DNA of 40,047 nt. It comes from an uncultured Bacteroidales bacterium. Lineage in GTDB: Bacteria; Bacteroidota; Bacteroidia; Bacteroidales; Lentimicrobiaceae. The stretch spans positions 1-40,047 of the forward strand of contig CALCQV010000023.1 in the NCBI GenBank assembly GCA_937894795.1, written 5' to 3'. How positions within the stretch are numbered: position 1 is the stretch's first letter; every line of letters starts with the position of its first letter. Below, piece after piece: positions 25,839 through 33,433 of this stretch. The notes under the pieces are model-generated. The model saw only the letters and a program-made list of their open reading frames with translations. It was not told the origin of the DNA and ran no database searches. Made by a program: the position numbers and the translations under genes.

Positions 25839-26603
25839 ATGAAACACCTGCCACTACTATTAATTTTTCTTATTCAGACGTTAAATACCAATGGACAAAT
25901 TTCGGAAATTGACATGGCAATCCAAACAGGTATCAGTATTCCATTGTTTGATTACGCTGCAACTACTTTACCCGAAGGAAGCTTTGCCACTACCGGTTTT
26001 ACGGTCTCTACCGAAGCTAAGTTCATGCTTGATGAGCATTGGTCAGGTGCATTGCTTGCGGGTTTACAATTAAATCCTGTTGATGTTGGACGTTTGGGAT
26101 ATGAAAAGGTAAATGCTGATCCCTTTCTTGAAGATCTTTATATCAGGAGTGACCCCTATAAAGTTGTTCATTTGATGGTTGGTCCTGCATATCAATTCCC
26201 TCTCAATAATTCATTTTCTTTTGAAAGCCAATTGAATGTAGGCGTATTTGTTGCCTTCACTCCTTACCAATTATATAAACCTGAATACTTTTTTACCGGT
26301 CCTCCATTCTATGAAATTACTTCCGCCAGAGATGTCAGCTTTGCCATGGGAGGCGCGGTTAGGTTGATATACCAGGTAACTCCTTGTTATCAGATTGCTC
26401 TCACCAACCAATTCCTTCATTCAAAGTCATCATTCAAATTCAATACTTCCAATTCAACAAGAACTGACATTCGAAATATTAGTTTATATAATGCTTCATT
26501 CTCAATTATTTTGAAATTATTCACCCGAGAAAAACAGGACGCATCAAAAAACCATCAATATGCCCCCAATAATATGGCGCACGTCAACTCTAATAGAGAG
26601 TAA
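25839..26603 (+). CDS. Outer-membrane beta-barrel protein of unknown function
   Basis: This 254-residue protein starts at the ATG 25839-25841 with a signal peptide (MKHLPLLLIFLIQTLNTNGQ). Alternating strands such as GFTVSTEAKFMLDEHWSGAL, AGPAYQFPLNNSFSFESQL-like text and ISLYNASFSIILKLF suggest an eight- to ten-stranded barrel of the OmpW/porin-like type common in Bacteroidota. The specific family is not recognised. It is expressed apart from the upstream operon (terminator in between, and a near-match -7 TAATTTAG at 25811-25818). It lies between two cytochrome transcription units, so a link to electron transfer is possible but not shown. Confidence 0.7.
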   Translation: MKHLPLLLIFLIQTLNTNGQISEIDMAIQTGISIPLFDYAATTLPEGSFATTGFTVSTEAKFMLDEHWSGALLAGLQLNPVDVGRLGYEKVNADPFLEDLYIRSDPYKVVHLMVGPAYQFPLNNSFSFESQLNVGVFVAFTPYQLYKPEYFFTGPPFYEITSARDVSFAMGGAVRLIYQVTPCYQIALTNQFLHSKSSFKFNTSNSTRTDIRNISLYNASFSIILKLFTREKQDASKNHQYAPNNMAHVNSNRE

Positions 26604-26754
26604 AATTATGATGCAGTAATTCTACTTTTAAACTCCAGCCATATTTGTATTCAATGTGCTATTATTGATTGCAGGTTTTCAAGGGGGTGCATAAATAATT
26701 GGATAATCACAAAGTTCTGCTTGTATTGGGTTTAATGAAGTGCATAACGTGCCA

Positions 26755-26768
26755 TTGATGTAGATCAA
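26755..26768. promoter_or_regulatory. FNR-like binding site (TTGAT-GTAG-ATCAA)
   Basis: Perfect FNR half-sites. With flanks it reads ATTGATGTAGATCAAT, one base different from the site at 20748-20763. It is about 138 bp upstream of the cytochrome start and about 90 bp upstream of the predicted transcription start. Confidence 0.8.
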
Positions 26769-26826
26769 TCAAAACAGGTTGGTAAAACAATTGATATTGG
26801 ATAGCGATATCGCATCTACCTATCGA

Positions 26827-26844
26827 TATATTTGATTATATTTG
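26827..26844 (+). promoter_or_regulatory. Tandem -7 elements (TATATTTG twice)
   Basis: Two exact TATATTTG copies at 26827-26834 and 26837-26844, 10 bp apart. Each matches TAnnTTTG. One or both should drive the second cytochrome transcription unit. Confidence 0.6.
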
Positions 26845-26905
26845 TGACTGAGATGTTTAACAATTTCATTCACTAACCATAATTAATCTGTAAAAATCCA
26901 ACAAC

Positions 26906-27319
26906 ATGAAAAAATCAGTTAAATTATTTGCAATTCTGTTAATAGTTTTAATATTCGGTGCTGCAAACGTGGCAATGGCTCAGAAGGCAGCTGCTCCATG
27001 GGTTATTCCTGCAAAATACAAGACAATGAAAAGCACCATTAAAGCTGGCGATGCTTCCATAAACAGTGTTGGTAAGGAATTATACAACAAACACTGCAAA
27101 TCATGTCATGGTGTTAAAGGTTTGGGCGATGGTCCGAAATCAGCAATGATGAAAACCGCCATGCCTTCATTTGCTGACAAGAAGTTTCAGGCACAAACTG
27201 ATGGAGAAATCTACTATCAGTCAATCGTTGGTCGTGATGAGATGCCTAATTTTGAGAAGAAGATTCTGGATGAGGACGACAGATGGGCTTTGATAAATTT
27301 TCTGCGTACCCTGAAATAA
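26906..27319 (+). CDS. Monohaem c-type cytochrome (copy 2)
   Basis: This 137-residue exported cytochrome has a signal peptide (to about residue 25, VAMAQ) and one CXXCH (HCKSCHGVKGLGDGPK), with DEMPNF as the likely methionine ligand region. It is a clear paralog of the protein at 22220-22645 along its whole length, including KYKTMKSTIKAGDASIN and DGEIYYQS. It is under its own FNR-like box and is followed by the NapC/NirT-type gene after 155 bp. The duplicate may serve a different electron partner or growth condition. Confidence 0.93.
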   Translation: MKKSVKLFAILLIVLIFGAANVAMAQKAAAPWVIPAKYKTMKSTIKAGDASINSVGKELYNKHCKSCHGVKGLGDGPKSAMMKTAMPSFADKKFQAQTDGEIYYQSIVGRDEMPNFEKKILDEDDRWALINFLRTLK

Positions 27320-27474
27320 ATCAAATTATTCAACGGGTGTCGGCTAATCAGTTGGCACCCGTTACTTTTTACAGTAATTCACAATTACCCAATAATTTAT
27401 ACTGCGCACTAAATTTGGGGAAATGAAAAATAATCTCTATCTTAACTTGCAAATCAAATAAAACAGCTATTACA

Positions 27475-28974
27475 ATGAAAATGCCTAAATCAATCTATAA
27501 CTGGGTGAGTATCAGTGGCTTCATCTTAGCCGTAAATAGTTTAGTGGTTATTCTGATACTTTTTTTGTTCTCCTGGTTCTCAAAAGAGAGCAATTCCTAT
27601 ATGGGACTGTTTATTTATATTGTTGTCCCGGCATTTCTTGTTTTAGGGCTTTTATTGATTCCAATAGGAATGATAATCAAGCGACGGAAGAAAGTTGCAA
27701 CGGTTGAATCAGCCGGCAAATGGCCGATCCTCGACATGAACCTCAAGTTTCAGCGTACAGCTCTCGTTAGAGTTTCAATTATTACTGTTATTTTATTAAT
27801 TATATCATCCATAGGCAGTTACCAGGCATTTCACTATACTGAATCAGTAGAATTCTGTGGCACATTATGTCATGATGTTATGGAGCCCGAGTACGTTACA
27901 TACCAGCACTCCGCCCATGCAAAGGTAAAATGTGTAGAATGTCATGTTGGTGAAGGGGCCGGGTGGTATGTTAAATCTAAATTATCAGGTTTGTACCAGG
28001 TATATTCCGTAGCCTTCAAGAAATACCCAAGGCCAATTGCCACACCACTACATAACCTAAGACCTGCTAGTGAAACTTGTGAAAAATGTCATTGGCCTGA
28101 GAAATTCTATTCACAGAAACTCAGAAATCAGAGATCATACCTGGCTGACTCCAGCAATACAGAATGGGATATATCATTATTAATGAAGATTGGCCCCGAG
28201 CAAAGTGCACACGGATTATCAGAAGGTATACACTGGCATATAAATAAAGATTATAAGATTGAGTATGCTTCCAGTACTAAGGATAGAGAAAATATTCCCT
28301 GGGTTAAACTAACTAATGTGAAAACAGGCGAAGTAAAAATATACATGGATGAAGAAAATCCGGTTGAACAAGCTGCTCTTGATACTCTTGAAATGAGGTC
28401 AATGGATTGCATGGATTGCCATAACCGGCCTTCCCACATATACAAATCAGCTCCCGATTACATTGACCAGGCATTGATTGCCGGAAAGATACCAAATGAT
28501 ATTCCATACATAAAATATGCTGCGATGCAAGCCTTAAAACTTCCTTATGAAACTACTATGAATGCACATAGGGAGATTTATGCTGCTGTTGTAGGATTCT
28601 ATAAGGATGAACATCCTGATGTCTATCTTAAAGAATTCAATCGCATACAGAAAGCAATAAAAGTGATTCAGGCCGAGTACGATGATAATGTATTCCCTTA
28701 TATGAAAGCCGATGCCAGCCAATATCTTAATCATATTGGCCATTTAGAATCGCAGGGGTGTTTCCGTTGCCATTCTGACAGACATAAAACTGATAAAGGC
28801 GAGGTAATATCAAAAACTTGCGAAAACTGTCATGATATCCTGGCTCAAGGACCTAAAAACAACATTCAAACCGTTTCACTGCAAAAAACAATGGAATTCC
28901 TACACCCGGTTGATATCAGGGATGCCTGGAAATCAGCCATGTGCTCTGACTGCCATAGGGTTTTATACGAGTAA
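27475..28974 (+). CDS. NapC/NirT-type multihaem cytochrome, membrane-bound
   Basis: This 499-residue protein has three hydrophobic helices near the N-terminus (about 12-34, 44-68 and 97-116), then a periplasmic haem domain. The first site is Cys128-GTL-Cys132-His133-Asp-Val-Met136, a CX3CH motif in the FCGxxCHxVMxPE context of NapC/NrfH proteins, where the Met can be a haem ligand. Six CXXCH motifs follow: CVECH, CEKCH, CMDCH, CFRCH, CENCH and CSDCH. Total haem count is seven if CX3CH is used. Such proteins oxidise menaquinol and feed periplasmic reductases or conduits. No dedicated reductase follows, so its partner is unknown; the monohaem cytochrome upstream is the obvious candidate. Confidence 0.92.
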   Translation: MKMPKSIYNWVSISGFILAVNSLVVILILFLFSWFSKESNSYMGLFIYIVVPAFLVLGLLLIPIGMIIKRRKKVATVESAGKWPILDMNLKFQRTALVRVSIITVILLIISSIGSYQAFHYTESVEFCGTLCHDVMEPEYVTYQHSAHAKVKCVECHVGEGAGWYVKSKLSGLYQVYSVAFKKYPRPIATPLHNLRPASETCEKCHWPEKFYSQKLRNQRSYLADSSNTEWDISLLMKIGPEQSAHGLSEGIHWHINKDYKIEYASSTKDRENIPWVKLTNVKTGEVKIYMDEENPVEQAALDTLEMRSMDCMDCHNRPSHIYKSAPDYIDQALIAGKIPNDIPYIKYAAMQALKLPYETTMNAHREIYAAVVGFYKDEHPDVYLKEFNRIQKAIKVIQAEYDDNVFPYMKADASQYLNHIGHLESQGCFRCHSDRHKTDKGEVISKTCENCHDILAQGPKNNIQTVSLQKTMEFLHPVDIRDAWKSAMCSDCHRVLYE

Positions 28975-29018
28975 GCAGATCACTAAAAAAGAACTCTGAA
29001 TTATATTACGGAATGCCC

Positions 29019-29053
29019 GGCAGTTGCTATTGAATAGCAGCTGCCTTTTTTTT
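29019..29053 (+). terminator. Intrinsic terminator after the NapC/NirT gene
   Basis: A near-perfect stem (GGCAGTTGCTATT with AATAGCAGCTGCC, one wobble) is followed by eight T residues at 29046-29053. It ends the second cytochrome transcription unit. Confidence 0.92.
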
Positions 29054-29064
29054 ATACAATAAAA

Positions 29065-29091
29065 AAGAGCCCCACGTTTTACGGGGCTCTT
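29065..29091 (-). terminator. Intrinsic terminator of rho
   Basis: AAGAGCCCC and GGGGCTCTT pair perfectly around a 9-nt loop. On the minus strand the hairpin is followed by TTTTATTG. It lies 106 bp beyond the rho stop codon. Confidence 0.82.
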
Positions 29092-29196
29092 GAATTTCTA
29101 TCATACTTAGAAGTCTGTACGAATTATGTATACGGTGAAGATGAAATAAACATTAACCATGTACATGAATCCCACTCTCAGTGTTCCAATAATGGC

Positions 29197-31197
29197 TTAT
29201 CCATTCATTGAAATCAGGAATTCCTCGTTCGATTGTGTATACTTCATTTTATCTTTCAGAAACTCCATTGCTTCCAGTGGATTCATATCGGCAAGGTGGT
29301 TCCTGAGTATCCATATCCTTTGCAAAGTTTCTTTATCAAGCAGAAGATCCTCACGGCGGGTGCTGGATGCTACAATATCAATAGCAGGGTAAATTCTCTT
29401 ATTTGAGAGTTTCCTGTCGAGTTGAAGCTCCATATTACCGGTACCCTTGAATTCCTCGAAGATTACTTCATCCATCTTTGAACCGGTATCAGTAAGAGCA
29501 GTTGCGATGATTGTGAGTGAACCGCCGTTTTCAATCTGACGTGCAGCTCCAAAGAAACGTTTAGGTTTCTGGAGAGCGTTGGCTTCCACCCCACCCGACA
29601 GTACCTTGCCTGATGCCGGCGACACAGTATTATAAGCACGTGCAAGTCTGGTAATAGAATCAAGCAGAATTACCACATCATGACCACATTCTGTCATTCG
29701 TTTTGCTTTTTCCAATACAATGTTGGCAATCTTCACGTGACGTTCAGCCGGTTCATCAAATGTGGAGGCTATAACTTCAGCCTTTACACTTCTGGCCATA
29801 TCTGTTACCTCCTCAGGGCGTTCATCAATCAAAAGCACTATCAAATAGGCTTCAGGATGGTTATAAGCAATGGCATTGGCTATCTCCTTGAGCAATACTG
29901 TCTTACCAGTTTTTGGCTGAGCTACAATAAGACCACGCTGTCCTTTCCCTATAGGGGCAAAAAGGTCTATTACTCTTGTTGATAAATTAGAACCCGGGTG
30001 ACCGGTTAAATTAAACTTCTTTTCAGGGAAAAGGGGTGTGAGATAATCAAACGGAATTCTATCACGCACTTCATCGGGAGTGCGTCCATTAATCAATTCC
30101 ACTTTTATCAATGGGAAATACTTTTCACCATCTTTGGGTGGACGGATAGTACCTCTAACTGTATCGCCGGTTTTGAGGCCAAAAAGCTTTATCTGTGATT
30201 GTGAAACATACACATCATCAGGTGAATTAAGGTAATGATAGTCAGATGACCTCAGGAAGCCATATCCGTCAGGCATAATCTCAAGCACTCCATCGCTTGA
30301 AATAAAACCATCAAACTCCCAGGAAAACTCTTCACGTTTTCTCTCTTGCCTTTCAGGTCTGTCATTTCTTTCGGGATAACGTTGTCTGGGATTTGGATAG
30401 TCTCTATTGAACCTCTCCGTTGGCCTGTATGGTTCAGGCTCAGCATTTTTATCTGCAGCAGGTGCCGTGTGCTCAGTAGCGGGCTCTGTAAGCTGAACTT
30501 CAGGTTTTGTTTCATCTGCAACCACTTCAGGAGCAACTTTGATTTCCGGCTCATCAATAACCGGTTCATCAATAGGCGCATTGCTTAAGAGTAAAGCTTC
30601 GGTGTCAATGTGATCAGATTTCGAGGCAGGTATCACATTCGGCTGATCCAACTCAGGAGTATTGCCGGCAAATAAATTTAATTCCTTCTCCTGATCAGGA
30701 GCTGCATTTGTTTGAGCTTTCTTATCCTTATCGTTTATCTCCCTGGTTGGCCTACCTCTTTTCGGCTTATTGGTCCTGTTTTCAGGTTTAATATTTTTCT
30801 CCTGCTGACTTTTAGTGTTAACAGCATTATTATCAGGGATATCAGCTGCAACAACTTTTTCCTTCTTCTCAGGTTCTACAGGTGTCGAATCTGCTTTTGG
30901 TTGATTAGCTGAGGGATTTGAAGAGGCAATTGGCGTCCCTTTAGCCGGTTTGGCGAATGATTGTGGCCTGTTCTTGTTAAATCGCTCATCAGGAATTCGT
31001 TGTCTCTTGAACTTATTTTCCCGGTTGGCTTTTTCTTTATCAAGCATTTCTTTGGAAGGATTCAACGCCTGAAAATCAAGAATTTGATAAATCAGGTCTT
31101 GCTTCTTCATTCCGTCATATTTGGGAATGTTGAGCCCACGGGCTATGTCTTTTAACTCCTCGAGAAGCTTGTTGTTAAGCTCAATAATATCGTACAT
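29197..31197 (-). CDS. rho: Transcription termination factor Rho with long disordered insert
   Basis: This 666-residue protein is the hexameric RNA-dependent ATPase/helicase that ends transcription. Residues 1-48 are the Rho N-terminal helical domain. A long low-complexity region (about 50-295), rich in Pro, Glu, Lys and Asn with RxRP/ERxDR runs, follows. The cold-shock-like RNA-binding domain (DGYGFLRS, about 310-370) leads into the ATPase with Walker A AQPKTGKT, Walker B VVILLDSITRLARAYN, the Q-loop/secondary RNA site region VLSGGVEANAL and ENGGSLTIIATALTDTGSKM. E. coli Rho is 419 residues, so the insert accounts for the extra length. Comparable inserts are known in Bacteroides Rho. The leader upstream is about 130 nt. 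Confidence 0.98.
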   Translation of the reverse strand: MYDIIELNNKLLEELKDIARGLNIPKYDGMKKQDLIYQILDFQALNPSKEMLDKEKANRENKFKRQRIPDERFNKNRPQSFAKPAKGTPIASSNPSANQPKADSTPVEPEKKEKVVAADIPDNNAVNTKSQQEKNIKPENRTNKPKRGRPTREINDKDKKAQTNAAPDQEKELNLFAGNTPELDQPNVIPASKSDHIDTEALLLSNAPIDEPVIDEPEIKVAPEVVADETKPEVQLTEPATEHTAPAADKNAEPEPYRPTERFNRDYPNPRQRYPERNDRPERQERKREEFSWEFDGFISSDGVLEIMPDGYGFLRSSDYHYLNSPDDVYVSQSQIKLFGLKTGDTVRGTIRPPKDGEKYFPLIKVELINGRTPDEVRDRIPFDYLTPLFPEKKFNLTGHPGSNLSTRVIDLFAPIGKGQRGLIVAQPKTGKTVLLKEIANAIAYNHPEAYLIVLLIDERPEEVTDMARSVKAEVIASTFDEPAERHVKIANIVLEKAKRMTECGHDVVILLDSITRLARAYNTVSPASGKVLSGGVEANALQKPKRFFGAARQIENGGSLTIIATALTDTGSKMDEVIFEEFKGTGNMELQLDRKLSNKRIYPAIDIVASSTRREDLLLDKETLQRIWILRNHLADMNPLEAMEFLKDKMKYTQSNEEFLISMNG

Positions 31198-31335
31198 AAA
31201 AAATAATTAGTGTTTTGTAATCAGAAATTGATCAGAATAAATGGTGTATAACTTTATCGCACTCCAGATTAATTCTGGTACTTAATGATAAGCGAGATTG
31301 AAATAATGAGAGTGGATTGAATTATTTAAGAGCTG

Positions 31336-31343
31336 CAAATATA
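31336..31343 (-). promoter_or_regulatory. Promoter -7 element (TATATTTG) of rho
   Basis: A perfect TAnnTTTG match on the minus strand, implying a leader of about 130 nt before the rho ATG. Confidence 0.45.
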
Positions 31344-31480
31344 ATGCTTTTTTGTTCTTGTTTAATCTTTTCTCCATTAAAAATAAAAAAAATAGGGCCT
31401 CAGTTAATCAACAATACTGAGAAGATTAAGTTGATCAGTAAATTTTCAGAAATATTAGGTATTATTTTCCAAAAACTACG

Positions 31481-31488
31481 TAGGTTTG
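31481..31488 (+). promoter_or_regulatory. Promoter -7 element (TAGGTTTG) of gcvT
   Basis: A perfect TAnnTTTG match 27 bp before the gcvT ATG. Confidence 0.55.
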
Positions 31489-31515
31489 CCTTAAATATTT
31501 AAAACCTGTTTTAAG

Positions 31516-32604
31516 ATGAAACATACTGCATTTACTAAGATTCATGAAGCACTGGGTGCTAAGATGGTGCCTTTTGCAGGCTTCTATATGCCCGTTCAAT
31601 ATGAAGGACTTATCATTGAACATGAAACTGTTAGAAAAGGAGTTGGCGTATTTGATGTCTCTCACATGGGACAAATATGGGTAAAAGGCCCACATGCTCT
31701 GGATCTTATTCAATGGGTGAGTTCAAATGACGCTTCAAAGCTCACTGATGGTAAAATTCACTACACTTGCTTCCCTAATAATGAGGGCGGTATAGTTGAT
31801 GATTTCCTGACCTATAGAATTGACGCTGAAACATATCTGTTAGTAGTAAATGCTTCCAATATTGAGAAAGACTGGAATTGGATTAATTCACAGAATAAGT
31901 TTGGTGCTACACTTTACAATGCATCAGACGAAATTTCTCAGCTTGCAGTTCAAGGCCCTCTGGCTCTAAAAGCAATACAGAAGCTTACCAGCACTCCTAT
32001 CCTCGATATGGAATATTATACTTTTAAGAAAGTTGAACTGGCGGGTGTTAAGGATGTAATCCTATCCATTAATGGTTACACGGGTGCCGGTGGATGTGAA
32101 ATATATTTTGCCAATGAGGATGCTGAGAAAATATGGAAAGCAGTCTTTGAAGCAGGTGCTGAATTTGGCATCAAACCTATTGGACTCGGTGCCAGAGATA
32201 CTTTACGCCTCGAGATGGGTTTTTGTCTATATGGCAATGACATCAACGATACTACTTCACCAATTGAAGCTGGTCTTGGATGGATCACCAAGTTCACTGA
32301 TACCAAGGACTTTGTGAATAAAGCTGCTCTTCTTAAACAAAAAACAGAAGGCCTGCAAAGAAAATTAATTGGCTTTGAAATGATTGACAAGGGTATTCCA
32401 CGTCAGCATTATCCAATAATGAATGCCGATGGCAAAGTAATAGGCGAAGTTACCTCCGGTACTCAGTCACCATCGCTGAAAATAGCTATAGGCATGGGCT
32501 ATGTAGCTACAGAGTATGCTAAAACTGATATGGAAATTTATATCAATATCAGGGACAAGGCTTTAAAAGCAAAAATTGTTAAGCTTCCTTTCTATAAAGG
32601 TTAG
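31516..32604 (+). CDS. gcvT: Glycine cleavage system T protein (aminomethyltransferase)
   Basis: This 362-residue enzyme transfers the aminomethyl carbon of glycine to tetrahydrofolate and releases ammonia. Family signatures include MVPFAGFYMPVQYEG, GVFDVSHMGQI, GGIVDDFLTYRI, the folate-binding NGYTGAGGCEIYF, GLGARDTLRLEMGFCLYGND and GEVTSGTQSPSLKIAIGMGY. Length is normal. The other glycine cleavage proteins (H, P and L) are not in this window, so the gene stands alone here, as is often the case in Bacteroidota. It ends at a terminator before comB. Confidence 0.97.
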   Translation: MKHTAFTKIHEALGAKMVPFAGFYMPVQYEGLIIEHETVRKGVGVFDVSHMGQIWVKGPHALDLIQWVSSNDASKLTDGKIHYTCFPNNEGGIVDDFLTYRIDAETYLLVVNASNIEKDWNWINSQNKFGATLYNASDEISQLAVQGPLALKAIQKLTSTPILDMEYYTFKKVELAGVKDVILSINGYTGAGGCEIYFANEDAEKIWKAVFEAGAEFGIKPIGLGARDTLRLEMGFCLYGNDINDTTSPIEAGLGWITKFTDTKDFVNKAALLKQKTEGLQRKLIGFEMIDKGIPRQHYPIMNADGKVIGEVTSGTQSPSLKIAIGMGYVATEYAKTDMEIYINIRDKALKAKIVKLPFYKG

Positions 32605-32621
32605 TATTTTATGATAATTTT

Positions 32622-32652
32622 ATAACCGGACATCAATCTGATGCCCGGTTAT
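32622..32652 (+). terminator. Intrinsic terminator after gcvT
   Basis: ATAACCGG (32622-32629) pairs with CCGGTTAT (32645-32652), and the inner CATCA/TGATG extends the stem across one mismatch. A GTTTTATTTA tail follows. The hairpin covers an upstream in-frame ATG (32651) of comB, arguing against that start. Confidence 0.85.
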
Positions 32653-32677
32653 GTTTTATTTATCTGAACCATTTGCT

Positions 32678-33418
32678 ATGCCAACAGTTGTAGTTTGTTT
32701 CTCTCCCGCCCTTTATCCTTATCTGGATAAGGGTGATGATTTAATTACTGTGGTCATTGATGTTCTTAGAGCTACCACCTCTTTCTGTACAGCCTTTGAC
32801 TATGGAGTTAGAGAAATTATTCCTGTCAATTCACTCGAAACAGCAATGGTTCATAAGGAGAATGGACACCTGGTAGCAGCAGAAAGAGATGGTGTTAAAC
32901 CTGCATTTGCTGATTACAGCAACTCCGCCTTCGATTTCATGAATAATGCAATTGTTGGCAAATCAATCTATTATACAACCACCAATGGCACAAGGGCTAT
33001 TGAGCTTGCCACTGCCGCCGGTAAGGTAGCAATCGCTTCATTCCTTAATATTCCAGCTATTACCCGGTGGCTGATTGCCCAAAATTCAAATGTAATTCTC
33101 TTGTGCGCCGGCTGGAAGAACAACTTTTGCATTGAAGATACACTATGTGCCGGTGCCATTGCCAAATCATTGATTCAGGACAACAGGTTTGAATTGGCAG
33201 ATGATTCTGCTTTAACATCTGTGACACTATGGAATACATGCAATGAGCATCTTGAAACAATGATTCGCCGGTCGTCACATTTCAACCGGCTTAAGAAACT
33301 GGGTTATGATGATGTACTCTCCTATTCACTGCAGATCGGCAAGTCAAACGCAGTTCCGGTGATGCAAGGCAATAGTATCGTCAATTTATCAAATGCTAAA
33401 AACAACAAAACCGTTTAA
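32678..33418 (+). CDS. comB: 2-phosphosulfolactate phosphatase family protein (ComB)
   Basis: This 246-residue protein matches ComB, which removes phosphate from 2-phosphosulfolactate. Motifs are VVIDVLRATTSF near the N-terminus, VAAERDGVKP, YYTTTNGTRAIELA, LLCAGWKNNFCIEDTLCAG and the family C-terminus. In methanogens the enzyme makes coenzyme M. Many bacteria have the gene without that pathway, where it is thought to serve sulfolactate or related sulfonate chemistry, so the physiological role here is uncertain. The start is the ATG 32678-32680, after the gcvT terminator. It probably forms an operon with the peptidase gene 15 bp downstream. Confidence 0.9.
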   Translation: MPTVVVCFSPALYPYLDKGDDLITVVIDVLRATTSFCTAFDYGVREIIPVNSLETAMVHKENGHLVAAERDGVKPAFADYSNSAFDFMNNAIVGKSIYYTTTNGTRAIELATAAGKVAIASFLNIPAITRWLIAQNSNVILLCAGWKNNFCIEDTLCAGAIAKSLIQDNRFELADDSALTSVTLWNTCNEHLETMIRRSSHFNRLKKLGYDDVLSYSLQIGKSNAVPVMQGNSIVNLSNAKNNKTV

Positions 33419-33433
33419 TCACTGTTACAGACC

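Larger units (their letters stand above)
26604..26905. other. 302-bp regulatory intergenic region
   Basis: No coding sequence is seen. It holds an FNR-like box (26755-26768), a perfect GCGATATCGC palindrome (26804-26813), a TATCGATA palindrome (26821-26828) and two tandem -7 elements (26827-26844), all upstream of the second monohaem cytochrome gene. Confidence 0.65.
31198..31515. other. 318-bp divergent region between rho and gcvT
   Basis: No gene is visible. It holds the likely rho promoter (31336-31343), the gcvT promoter (31481-31488) and a small inverted repeat CCAGA/TCTGG (31264-31278) in the rho leader. The long rho leader may allow autoregulation, as known for rho in other bacteria; nothing in the sequence proves it. 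Confidence 0.5.

Noticed and set aside
27475..28974. NrfH-type partner of a nitrite reductase (NrfA)
   Set aside because: The protein is much longer than NrfH, has seven sites rather than four, and no nrfA gene lies beside it.
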